64,000 nucleotides of DNA. Source: an uncultured Burkholderiales bacterium. Lineage in GTDB: Bacteria > Pseudomonadota > Gammaproteobacteria > Burkholderiales > Thiobacillaceae. Below, one piece after another: positions 8,922 to 16,153 of the stretch (its first letter is position 1; each line of letters begins with the position of its first letter). The notes below the pieces were generated by a model. The model made no database searches, was not told the origin of the DNA, and saw only the letters and a list, made by a program, of their open reading frames with translations. The stretch spans positions 1 through 64,000 of the forward strand of contig CALEDT010000002.1 in assembly GCA_937949525.1 (NCBI GenBank), written 5' to 3'. The position numbers were made by a program, and so were the translations under genes.

Positions 8922-9862
8922 TGGCGGAATCCACGCAGGAAGGTGAACGCGGCGCATTGGAGCGGTTGTTGCTTGCGCATCTCGACGAGCAACGCCGCAC
9001 CCGTCGCTGGGGCGTGTTCTTCAAGCTGATGGGGTTGGTGTGGCTGTTCGCGTTGATCGGCGTGATCGCCAGTATCGGTGACGGTGGTTTCGTCTCTACC
9101 AAGCCGCACACCGCTTTGATCGAGCTGCAAGGGCAGATCGGTGGCCACGACGGCATCACCGCGGACGTGCTCAACGGCGCGCTCAACAGCGCCTTCTCCG
9201 ACCGCCACACGCGTGCCGTCGTGTTGCGCATCAACAGTCCGGGCGGCAGTCCGGTGCAGGCCGGGCAGGTATATGACGAGATCCGGCGGCTGCGCGAGAA
9301 GTACCCCAAGATTCCGCTGTATGCCGTGGTCGATGACGTGTGCGCTTCCGGCGGCTACTACATCGCCGCCGCGGCCGACAAGATCTTCGTCGACAAGGCC
9401 TCGCTGGTCGGCTCCATCGGCGTGCTGATGGATGGCTTCGGCTTTACCGAGAGCATGAAAAAGCTGGGGGTTGAACGTCGGCTGTTGACCGCCGGTGAGA
9501 ACAAGGGTTTCCTCGACCCGTTTTCGCCGCTGGAGCCGGCACAGGTCGAACATGCGCGCGCCATGCTCGGGGACATCCACCAGCAGTTCGTGCACATCGT
9601 TCGTCAGGGCCGTGGTGACCGCCTGAAAGAAACTCCCGATCTGTTCAGCGGCCTGATCTGGAGTGGCACGCGCAGCATCGAACTGGGTCTGGCCGATGGC
9701 CTGGGCTCGCTCGACTACGTCGCGCGCGAGGTGGTCAAGGTCGAGGACGTGGTCGATTTCACGCCCAAACAGGGTCTGGCCGAGCGTCTGGCGCGGCGCA
9801 TCGGCACCGGCATGGGCGAAAGCCTGATGCCTTGGTCGCGCGGTGCGCTGCACGTGCGCTGA
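8921..9862 (+). CDS. sppA: Signal peptide peptidase SppA, S49 family (short form)
   Basis: This is a 313-residue inner-membrane serine protease that degrades cleaved signal peptides. One transmembrane segment (about residues 33-53) anchors it. The periplasmic domain contains the nucleophile serine in CASGGYYIAAAADKI and the general-base lysine in LTAGENKGF. It also has the S49 blocks INSPGGSPVQAGQVYDEI and GSIGVLMDGFGFTES. Its length fits the short single-domain SppA/SohB type rather than the duplicated 618-residue E. coli enzyme. The start ATG at 8921 follows a strong GAGGAAGG. A Rof homologue starts 8 nt downstream. Confidence 0.93.
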   Translation: MAESTQEGERGALERLLLAHLDEQRRTRRWGVFFKLMGLVWLFALIGVIASIGDGGFVSTKPHTALIELQGQIGGHDGITADVLNGALNSAFSDRHTRAVVLRINSPGGSPVQAGQVYDEIRRLREKYPKIPLYAVVDDVCASGGYYIAAAADKIFVDKASLVGSIGVLMDGFGFTESMKKLGVERRLLTAGENKGFLDPFSPLEPAQVEHARAMLGDIHQQFVHIVRQGRGDRLKETPDLFSGLIWSGTRSIELGLADGLGSLDYVAREVVKVEDVVDFTPKQGLAERLARRIGTGMGESLMPWSRGALHVR

Positions 9863-9870
9863 GCCGGTTG

Positions 9871-10104
9871 ATGAGCGACTATGTGCCGATCGCCTGCGCC
9901 GAGCACGAGAAGCTGGAATGCGCCGTGCTGCGCCGGCAGCCCTTGCGCCTGCGCTGGCTTGAAGGCGACGACGAGTGCGAGGAGGTCGTGCTGGCGGTCG
10001 ACGTGGTCACGCGCGATGGCGCGGAATGGCTGCACTATCGCCGGCCACAGGGCGAAATCGCCAAGCTGCGCCTGGATCGCTTGATCGCGGCCGAGCCGGT
10101 GTGA
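9871..10104 (+). CDS. rof: Rho-binding antiterminator (Rof/YaeO family)
   Basis: This 77-residue protein matches the Rof family. It begins SDYVPIACAEHEKLECAVL, with the family signature Y-x-P-I-x-C-x5-L-E-x-A, continues through a small beta-barrel, and ends EIAKLRLDRLIAAE. E. coli Rof binds hexameric Rho and blocks its RNA-binding sites, reducing Rho-dependent termination. The start at 9871 gives the usual family length, and a GAGCCGG lies upstream. It sits 8 nt after sppA and is probably read from that mRNA. Convergent transcription of the neighbouring methyltransferase gene ends 30 nt away. Confidence 0.85.
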   Translation: MSDYVPIACAEHEKLECAVLRRQPLRLRWLEGDDECEEVVLAVDVVTRDGAEWLHYRRPQGEIAKLRLDRLIAAEPV

Positions 10105-10134
10105 CGGCGCCGGGCCGGTCCGAAGCGCGGCCGG

Positions 10135-11703
10135 TCAGTCGCCGAACCGAGCCGGCGCCGGGTGCTCGGCCACACCCAGTGCCGCGAACAGCGGCAGTTC
10201 GCTATCCAGAAAGGTCTGCGCCCGCGTTTGCAGTTCGGCGACGTTGTCGTCGGGGCTTTCGATCACCTCGCCGTCGCGTAGCACACCTTCGCCCTGGGGG
10301 GCGAGGATCGACCAGGTGAAGCGCGCCAGACTGGCGGCATCGGTGCAGCCGTGCTGTACGCCGAGCAGGAACAATTGCTGGAACCGGCTTGCCTCGACGC
10401 CGCCACCGGTGACCGGGCTGGCGAGAAAGGCGATCTGGCCGTCGCCGCGCGCACGGTCGAGCAGATGCGCGTTCAGGCGCCGGCTGCTGGAGCGCGCTTG
10501 GGCAATGGCCGTGTCCGGCTGTGCGGCCTGTACGTCGCCACGATGCGCCAGCACGATCACCGCATGCAGGATCGCCGCCATGTCGAGGCCGGTGCCTGCG
10601 CTCAGGGCTTGCTCGATTTCCCCGAGGGAATGCGGCAGGCCATCGGCGAGATGGTCGAGCAGCGGCAGGTAGAGCGGCTCGGCCAGATCGGCCACACCCA
10701 GCGGTCCTTCGACTTCGAGCGCGATGGTTTGCCGCGGTCGCGCCAGCACCACGCGCTCGGCGCGCAACGCTTCCGCCGCCTGCAGCGGCGTCAACCGGCG
10801 CGCGCCTTTGATCCAGTAGTCCTTGCGAAAGGCCTTGTCGACGCAGAAGTCGCGCGTGTTCTCGCGCAGCGCGACCGAATCGATGTCCGCCAGCAGCGCC
10901 TGCTGGGCCTCGTTCAGGTTGATCGCATCGATCCAGTCCAAGTAGTGGGCGCTGCCGGCGTAGTCCAGTTTGGCCACGGCGAGCTGCTCGGCCACGTCGG
11001 CGAAGTCCATCGGCGTCCAGTCGCGGTTGAAGTATTCGTGTGCCAGATAGCGCGCGTCCCGACCCATGAGGTCATGCAGGCGCCGAGTCAGTTCCGGATC
11101 CGCGCGCAAGTGTCGGGCGTCGACCGCCGGCAGACGATCGGCGAACGCCAGCGCCTCGCCGATACGGCGAGCAGTGCTGGCGCCGGGGCCGCTCATCAGC
11201 CGGTAATGCTGGATCAACAGGCGGCGCAAGGGCAGCATGCGCGCCCAGCCGACCAGCGTGTTGTAACTCAGGTAGAGGACGCCGCCGACTTCCAGATGCC
11301 GGCGCGCGAATTCGACGATGCGTGCCCGCTCCTCCGCCGACACCCAGCTCCACACCCCATGCAGGCCGATGTAATCGAAGCGGGGCAGGTCGTCGCGCCG
11401 CAGGAAATCCGCGAACGACTGATCGGTCAGCTCGGCCTGCGTGCCGGCCGCATCGGTCAGCGCGCGCGCGAAACCGGCCTGGGCCGGCAGGAAGTCGTTG
11501 CCCCACCAACGAGTGGCGCCGGCGGCCACATGGATCGCCACGCTCAGGCCCTGGCCAAAGCCGAGCTCGCAGGCGGTGCGCATGGGCGGCGGTGCGATGC
11601 CGGCGGCGAGCAGCACCAGGCGCGCGCGCAGCGGGTTCAGTTCCCGATAGTAGCCGTAGGTGTAGCCGATATCGGCTACGTAGCCGCCGGTCCAGTCGTT
11701 CAT
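10135..11703 (-). CDS. SAM-dependent methyltransferase with methyltransferase-regulatory domain
   Basis: This is a 522-residue class I methyltransferase. The Rossmann core at about 30-190 has the SAM-binding motif ACELGFGQGLSVAIH (E-x-G-x-G-x-G) and the later LHGVWSWVS and GGVLYLSYNT blocks. A regulatory domain (MethyTransf_Reg type) follows at about 200-310. The last 200 residues are a helical, winged-helix-like tail. The methyl acceptor is unknown. I chose the start MNDWTGGYVADIGYTYGYY because the family begins there and GGGGATC lies upstream. The gene stands between rof and the phasin gene and shares no operon with either. It may be an accessory cell-surface or polysaccharide methylase, but that is a guess. 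Confidence 0.8.
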   Translation of the reverse strand: MNDWTGGYVADIGYTYGYYRELNPLRARLVLLAAGIAPPPMRTACELGFGQGLSVAIHVAAGATRWWGNDFLPAQAGFARALTDAAGTQAELTDQSFADFLRRDDLPRFDYIGLHGVWSWVSAEERARIVEFARRHLEVGGVLYLSYNTLVGWARMLPLRRLLIQHYRLMSGPGASTARRIGEALAFADRLPAVDARHLRADPELTRRLHDLMGRDARYLAHEYFNRDWTPMDFADVAEQLAVAKLDYAGSAHYLDWIDAINLNEAQQALLADIDSVALRENTRDFCVDKAFRKDYWIKGARRLTPLQAAEALRAERVVLARPRQTIALEVEGPLGVADLAEPLYLPLLDHLADGLPHSLGEIEQALSAGTGLDMAAILHAVIVLAHRGDVQAAQPDTAIAQARSSSRRLNAHLLDRARGDGQIAFLASPVTGGGVEASRFQQLFLLGVQHGCTDAASLARFTWSILAPQGEGVLRDGEVIESPDDNVAELQTRAQTFLDSELPLFAALGVAEHPAPARFGD

Positions 11704-11882
11704 CGTGCGATCCCCTGTCGAGCGCAGCGCCGCCGCAGGATCACGCAAAGGTTGCCGGCGGCGTCAGTCCGGTGTTTCAGCTGCGCCTTGGCAGCCTACA
11801 CCATGCCGAGCAGGAACACACCCGAGTCGGCTTCGGCCGGAACGATGCGTACCGGCCGGCAAGGAAGGCGGTCCGCAGCGAC

Positions 11883-12245
11883 TCAGTGGGTCTCCTTCAC
11901 GAGCTCGGCGGCATGCTCGCGTGCCAGCTTGATCCCCTCGTATGCGAGCTCGCCGTATACCGTGCCGATCTCGCTGGCCAGCGTGTAGCTCTGGCGCAGG
12001 GCGTCCAGGCCACGCTCGCCAGATTCCCGCAGCAGTTCGCCCTGGCCGGAGAGCAGATCCTGATAACCCTTGGCCTTGCTCATCAGTTCCAGGCCGCGCG
12101 TGCCGACATCGAGGCAGTGCGCGGCGAGATCGGCCTGCTGGCGCAACATCCGGTCCCAAGCGCGGGCGTTGGTTTCGGCGATGCGACGGGCGGATTGCAG
12201 GGTGAATTCGGTGGACTGTTCGAACAGCGTGATCATCGGCTTCAT
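11883..12245 (-). CDS. Phasin family protein
   Basis: This 120-residue amphipathic helical protein coats PHA granules. The body is one long stretch of heptad-like helix, with EQSTEFTLQSARRIAETNARAW near the start and TLASEIGTVYGELAYEGIKLAREHA near the end. It has no cysteine after the start region and no export signal. The start MKPMITLFEQ follows an AGGAG ribosome site. A good sigma70-type promoter and two adjoining TGC-N3-GCA sites lie just upstream, suggesting direct repression by PhaR, whose gene is the next one upstream. Phasin repression by PhaR until granules titrate the repressor is the established model in Ralstonia and Paracoccus. Confidence 0.85.
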   Translation of the reverse strand: MKPMITLFEQSTEFTLQSARRIAETNARAWDRMLRQQADLAAHCLDVGTRGLELMSKAKGYQDLLSGQGELLRESGERGLDALRQSYTLASEIGTVYGELAYEGIKLAREHAAELVKETH

Positions 12246-12273
12246 GATGGTGCTCCTGGAATGAGTGGCGGGA

Positions 12274-12305
12274 TTTGTGCGATGCACAAATGCTGCGTTG
12301 CACAA
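12274..12305. promoter_or_regulatory. Two adjacent candidate PhaR operators upstream of the phasin gene
   Basis: Site 1 (12274-12290) is a perfect 17-bp palindrome, TTTGTGC-GAT-GCACAAA. Site 2 (12291-12305) is TGCTGC-GTT-GCACAA. Both contain TGC-N3-GCA, and the same core recurs at 14874-14882 before phaE. PhaR proteins of other bacteria bind TGC/GCA dyads. The sites overlap the predicted phasin -10 element and transcript start, a typical place for a repressor. Confidence 0.65.
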
Positions 12306-12330
12306 TATCGCTTCCGCACCTGATCGTCAA
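12302..12330 (-). promoter_or_regulatory. Sigma70-type promoter of the phasin gene
   Basis: On the minus strand a TTGACG -35 (12325-12330) is followed after 17 bases by TATTGT (12302-12307). The start codon is about 57 nt further downstream, and the PhaR-like palindromes lie over and just after the -10. Confidence 0.65.
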
Positions 12331-12350
12331 GCCTGCTCGCAGATGCCGGA

Positions 12351-12815
12351 CTACTTCTCCCGGTTGTCATCCATGTCTTGCGTGCGCGGCGCCATCGCTT
12401 CCATGTCCTTCCACAAGGCCATGTTCTGTTCGGCCAGTTTCAGCCAGAAGGCCATGGGATTGCCGCCCATGGCATCTTGAAGGCGTTCATTGAACAGGCG
12501 CTGCTGCTTGACGAACAGGTCCAGGCTCTGATCGAGGAAGGTGGTGAACGCTGCCTGCGCGGTATCGCCATAGAAGCGGATGAAGCGCTCCAGCATGGCG
12601 GCGGTGAACAGGGGCGCACCGCCCGCTTCCTGCTCCAGGATGATCTGCAACAGGATGGCCCGGGTCAGGTCTTCCTCGGTCTGCGAGTCGACGACCCGGA
12701 ACGGGATGGCACGCATGACCAATTGTTTCACCTCGGCCAGCGTGACGTAACGGCTTTCCTCCGTGTCATACAGGCGGCGGTTGGGGTACTTCTTGATCAG
12801 ACGCTCGCTCGTCAT
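12351..12815 (-). CDS. phaR: Polyhydroxyalkanoate synthesis repressor PhaR
   Basis: This is a 154-residue DNA- and PHA-binding regulator. The N-terminal PHB/PHA-accumulation regulator DNA-binding domain is clear: LIKKYPNRRLYDTEESRYVTL, followed by AIPFRVVDSQTEEDLTRAILLQIILEQE. A C-terminal helical region (about 75-140) ends in a Met/Asp-rich tail. PhaR represses phasin and synthesis genes and leaves DNA when it binds nascent granules. The gene lies between phaB (upstream, 40 nt) and the phasin gene (downstream). Candidate operators are found before the phasin gene and phaE. It is probably co-transcribed with phaA-phaB. Confidence 0.93.
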   Translation of the reverse strand: MTSERLIKKYPNRRLYDTEESRYVTLAEVKQLVMRAIPFRVVDSQTEEDLTRAILLQIILEQEAGGAPLFTAAMLERFIRFYGDTAQAAFTTFLDQSLDLFVKQQRLFNERLQDAMGGNPMAFWLKLAEQNMALWKDMEAMAPRTQDMDDNREK

Positions 12816-12855
12816 GGTGTTCTACGCGGATGTGGCTGTGGCGTCGGCCCCGTAC

Positions 12856-13602
12856 TCAGCCCATGTGTTGGCCACCGTTGGCGGCGATGTTGGCGCCGGT
12901 GATGAATGCGGCGTCGTCGCCGGCGAGGAAGGCCACCAACGCGGCGATCTCTTCCGGTCTGCCCAGGCGTCCGACCGGAATCTGGGCAATGATCTGGTTG
13001 CGCACCTCCTCGGCGATGGCCATGACCATGTCCGTGCCGATGTAGCCCGGAGAAATGGAATTGACGGTGACGCCCTTGCGCGCCGTCTCCTGTGCCAGCG
13101 ACATGGTGAAGCCGTGCATGCCGGCCTTGGCGGCGGCATAGTTGGTCTGGCCGAACTGACCCTTCTGGCCGTTGATGGAGGAGATGTTGATCACCCGGCC
13201 CCAGCCCTTGTTCATCATGCCGTCGATGAACTGGCGCGTGACATTGAATACCGAGATCAGGTTGACGTCGATGACCCGTGTCCATTGCTCCGGCGTCATC
13301 TTGCGGAACGTGCCATCGCGCGTGATGCCGGCATTGTTGACCAGGATGTCGACCCCGCCGAATTCGCCGTTGATGCGCTCGCCCATGGCCTTGCAGTCGT
13401 CGAAGCTGGAGACGTCGCAGCGCACCAGCGCCACGTCATGTCCGGCGGCGGCCATGGACCGTTGCCACTCGGCGGCCAGCGTCTCGTCTATGCAGGTCGA
13501 GATCACTTTGCAGCCTGCTTGCGCCAGACGCGCGCAGATTGCACTGCCGATGCCGCCGGTACCGCCGGTGACCAGTGCTACCTTGCCATTCATGCCGCTC
13601 AT
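12856..13602 (-). CDS. phaB: Acetoacetyl-CoA reductase
   Basis: This 248-residue short-chain dehydrogenase reduces acetoacetyl-CoA to (R)-3-hydroxybutyryl-CoA with NADPH, the second step of PHB synthesis. The cofactor motif is TGGTGGIG near residue 12, followed by N-N-A-G in VNNAGITRDGTF. The catalytic serine is in INISSINGQKGQ, and the Y-x3-K pair is in TNYAAAKAGMHGF. The C-terminal ITGANIAANGGQHMG is typical of PhaB and sets it apart from FabG. MSGMNGKVAL is taken as the start because AAAGGATG lies at the right spacing. It follows phaA by 2 nt, so translation is probably coupled. Confidence 0.93.
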   Translation of the reverse strand: MSGMNGKVALVTGGTGGIGSAICARLAQAGCKVISTCIDETLAAEWQRSMAAAGHDVALVRCDVSSFDDCKAMGERINGEFGGVDILVNNAGITRDGTFRKMTPEQWTRVIDVNLISVFNVTRQFIDGMMNKGWGRVINISSINGQKGQFGQTNYAAAKAGMHGFTMSLAQETARKGVTVNSISPGYIGTDMVMAIAEEVRNQIIAQIPVGRLGRPEEIAALVAFLAGDDAAFITGANIAANGGQHMG

Positions 13603-13604
13603 GT

Positions 13605-14789
13605 TCACATCCTTTCCACGGCGAGCGCGACGCCCTGGCCGCCGCCGATGCACAGGGTGGCGAGGCCACGGCGGGCGCCGGTGCGATGCATGCCATACAA
13701 CAGGGTCACCAGGATGCGCGCCCCCGAGGCGCCGATTGGATGACCGATCGCGATGGCGCCGCCGCTGACGTTCACCTTGACCGGGTCGAGGCCCAGAGCC
13801 TTGTTGACCGACAGCGCCTGCGCCGCGAAGGCTTCATTGGCCTCGATCATGTCCAGATCGCCGGTCGACCAGCCGGCGCGGTCCAGGCACTTGCGCACCG
13901 CCGGGATCGGCCCGGTGCCCATGACGGCCGGGTCGACCCCCGCGCTGCCGAAGCTGACCACCCGCGCCATCGGCGTGAGTCCGAGCGCGTGTGCACGTGT
14001 GCCGGACATCACGACGACGCCTGCGGCACCGTCGTTGATGCCGGACGCGTTGCCGGCCGTGACCGTGCCATCCGGCTTGAACGCCGGCTTCAGTTTCGCC
14101 AGCGTGTCGGTGGTGGTGCCCGGGCGCGGGAACTCGTCGCGCGCGAAGATCACCGCATCACCCTTGCGCTGCGGGATTTCCAGCGGAATGATCTCGGCGT
14201 CGAAATGACCGGCCCGCTGCGCCGCTTCCGTGCGCTGCTGCGAGGTGGCCGCGAACAGATCCTGTTCGGCGCGGCTGAAGGCGTAATGCACGGCGACGTT
14301 TTCCGCGGTGATGCCCATGTGGCAGTCGGTGAAAGCGCACCACAGGCCGTCCTGGATCATGGTGTCGACCAGTTCCCAGTTGCCCATGCGCTTGCCTTCG
14401 CGCGAGCGCGGCAGCACGTGCGGCGCCTGGCTCATGTTCTCCTGGCCGCCGGCGATGACGATGCCGGCATCTCCGCATTGCACCGCCTGGGCGGCCAGAT
14501 GCACGGCCTTGAGACCGCTGCCGCAGACCTTGTTGATGGTCAACGCCGATACCGTGTCCGGCAACCCCCCGGCCAGCGCGGCCTGGCGGGCCGGGTTCTG
14601 GCCGGCACCGGCCTGCAACACCTGACCCAGGATGACCTCGTCGATCTGGTCGGGTTGCAGGCCGGCACGGCCGAGCAGCCCCTCGATCACCCGTGCGCCG
14701 AGTGTGCTGGCGGAAACGCCGGCCAGCGTGCCGCCAAAGGCGCCGACCGCGGTTCGTCCGGCGGCGACGATCACAACATCATCGAACAT
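13605..14789 (-). CDS. phaA: Acetyl-CoA C-acetyltransferase (beta-ketothiolase)
   Basis: This 394-residue thiolase condenses two acetyl-CoA into acetoacetyl-CoA, the first step of PHB synthesis. The acyl-accepting Cys89 is in INKVCGSGLKAV. The base His350 is in AIGHPIGASGARI, and Cys380 is in LCIGGGQG. NEAFAAQ is also present. Length and motifs match biosynthetic PhaA. It begins MFDDVVIVAAGRTAVGAFGG after a GAGGAG. The upstream 177 bp is shared with phaE. A TAGAAT at 14834-14839 on the minus strand could be its -10, but I see no convincing -35. Confidence 0.95.
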   Translation of the reverse strand: MFDDVVIVAAGRTAVGAFGGTLAGVSASTLGARVIEGLLGRAGLQPDQIDEVILGQVLQAGAGQNPARQAALAGGLPDTVSALTINKVCGSGLKAVHLAAQAVQCGDAGIVIAGGQENMSQAPHVLPRSREGKRMGNWELVDTMIQDGLWCAFTDCHMGITAENVAVHYAFSRAEQDLFAATSQQRTEAAQRAGHFDAEIIPLEIPQRKGDAVIFARDEFPRPGTTTDTLAKLKPAFKPDGTVTAGNASGINDGAAGVVVMSGTRAHALGLTPMARVVSFGSAGVDPAVMGTGPIPAVRKCLDRAGWSTGDLDMIEANEAFAAQALSVNKALGLDPVKVNVSGGAIAIGHPIGASGARILVTLLYGMHRTGARRGLATLCIGGGQGVALAVERM

Positions 14790-14859
14790 GTAGAAGTCTC
14801 CTCAAGGTGGAATCACTTCCTCCCTCGTCGACGATTCTAGCGCTATTCACGCCACGCAC

Positions 14860-14889
14860 TTGACAGTTTTTGTTGCGTTGCACAAGAAT
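14860..14889 (+). promoter_or_regulatory. Predicted sigma70 promoter of phaE-phaC with embedded operator
   Basis: A consensus -35 TTGACA at 14860-14865 is followed after 18 bases by AAGAAT at 14884-14889 (four of six matches to the -10). The phaE start is about 75 nt downstream. A TGC-GTT-GCA site lies wholly between the two hexamers. Confidence 0.55.
14871..14885. promoter_or_regulatory. Candidate PhaR operator between phaA and phaE
   Basis: TGTTGCGTTGCACAA shares 14 of 15 bases with the second phasin-promoter site at 12291-12305 (TGCTGCGTTGCACAA). It sits in the spacer of the predicted phaE promoter and upstream of phaA, so one bound repressor could affect both directions. Confidence 0.6.
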
Positions 14890-14966
14890 GCCTTCGGCAT
14901 GGTCCGAAAGCCGGATTTTCGGTCAGTGAACCGATCGGCAGCCCAAGGAGTGTGAGGAGAATCACG

Positions 14967-16139
14967 ATGAGTCAGACGGATGACTGGATGGCGGGCTGGA
15001 TCAAGGCACAGCAGGGGTACTGGCGGGCTTGGGAGGACATGGCGCGGCAGGCTGCGGGCGGCAAGGTGTCCGAAGACGCGCAGCGGCAACGCCTCGGGGA
15101 AGGACTGGACCACTGGTGGAAGGCGGTTTCGGCGTTCGCGCCCGCGGATGGACGCGCGATGTTCGACAAGCTGATGCAGGCTGGGCAGGGATATTTTGTG
15201 CTGGCCGAGCACATGCTTACCGGCGGCGGACAGGACACGAAACCGGCCGATGCGCTGGAGCAGTGGCTCGATGGACTGCGCAAGACATGGGAGCCATGGT
15301 CCGCCGCCGCCTCGGCCTGGCCCCCGGCGCACGGGATGGCGACACCGGGCCAGCGCGACGCGCCGATGCAGGGCATGGCCACGTTCTGGGACCTGCCGAT
15401 GGATACGTGGAACCGTATGCTGGCCACCGTGATGCCACTGCCCGGCGATTTCACCCAGGCGTTCCATGGCAACGGCGAGCATCCGCTGCGCGACCAGGTC
15501 AACCGCTTCCTGTCCATTCCCACCGTCGGTTACACGCGCGAAGCCCAGGAGCAGGCACAGCAGCTTGCCCGCCGGCAGTTGGATTACCTTGCCGCCAGCC
15601 AGGCCTATCAGGCCGCGTTCGGTAAGCTCGGCCTGCAATCGGTCGATGCCTTCCGGCAGGCACTGCATGCACGCGCGGGTGATCCGGTCACCAGCCTGCG
15701 CGAACTGTATGACCTGTGGGTCGAGATCAGCGAGTCGGCCTACGCGGATTTCGTCATGACCGACGAGTACCAGACCTTGTACGGCCGCCTGGTCAACAGC
15801 TTGTTGGCCCTGAAACAGCAGTTGGCGCTGGTGGTCGATCAGGGCCTGGAAGCAATGCACATGCCCACCCACGCGGAGATCACCACGCTGCAAAGCCGGC
15901 AGCAGGCGCTGCGGCGTGACAATCAGCGCATGAAAAATGAAATCAATGGCTTGAAGAAAGAAATGAATCTGTTGCATCAACAGATTGCGGCGCTGCAAGC
16001 AAAGGCTGCGATGCCTGCGCAGGCGCCACGGAAAGCCGCGACGACGCGTTCCCGCACGCCCGCGCAGACCGCCGCCTCCGCCGGTGCCAGGGCAGATGTT
16101 GCGGCCCGACGCGATGCCGACAAAGCCCGGAAAAGCTGA
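14967..16139 (+). CDS. phaE: Class III PHA synthase subunit PhaE
   Basis: This 390-residue partner of PhaC is needed for activity of class III synthases such as that of Allochromatium vinosum. The first 60 residues are Trp-rich (DDWMAGWIKAQQGYWRAWEDM). The central part contains the conserved SIPTVGYTREAQEQ and LYDLWVEISESAYADF blocks. A coiled coil follows at about 305-350 (TLQSRQQALRRDNQRMKNEI). The last 45 residues are an Ala/Lys/Arg-rich basic tail, making the protein longer than the roughly 357 residues of the A. vinosum subunit. ATG at 14967 follows GAGGAG. phaC starts 14 nt after the stop. Confidence 0.93.
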   Translation: MSQTDDWMAGWIKAQQGYWRAWEDMARQAAGGKVSEDAQRQRLGEGLDHWWKAVSAFAPADGRAMFDKLMQAGQGYFVLAEHMLTGGGQDTKPADALEQWLDGLRKTWEPWSAAASAWPPAHGMATPGQRDAPMQGMATFWDLPMDTWNRMLATVMPLPGDFTQAFHGNGEHPLRDQVNRFLSIPTVGYTREAQEQAQQLARRQLDYLAASQAYQAAFGKLGLQSVDAFRQALHARAGDPVTSLRELYDLWVEISESAYADFVMTDEYQTLYGRLVNSLLALKQQLALVVDQGLEAMHMPTHAEITTLQSRQQALRRDNQRMKNEINGLKKEMNLLHQQIAALQAKAAMPAQAPRKAATTRSRTPAQTAASAGARADVAARRDADKARKS

Positions 16140-16153
16140 TCAGGAGCGCCACC

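Noticed and set aside
14834..14839. TAGAAT as -10 element for phaA on the minus strand
   Set aside because: No -35 within 16-18 bases matches more than two consensus positions, so it is noted only under phaA.
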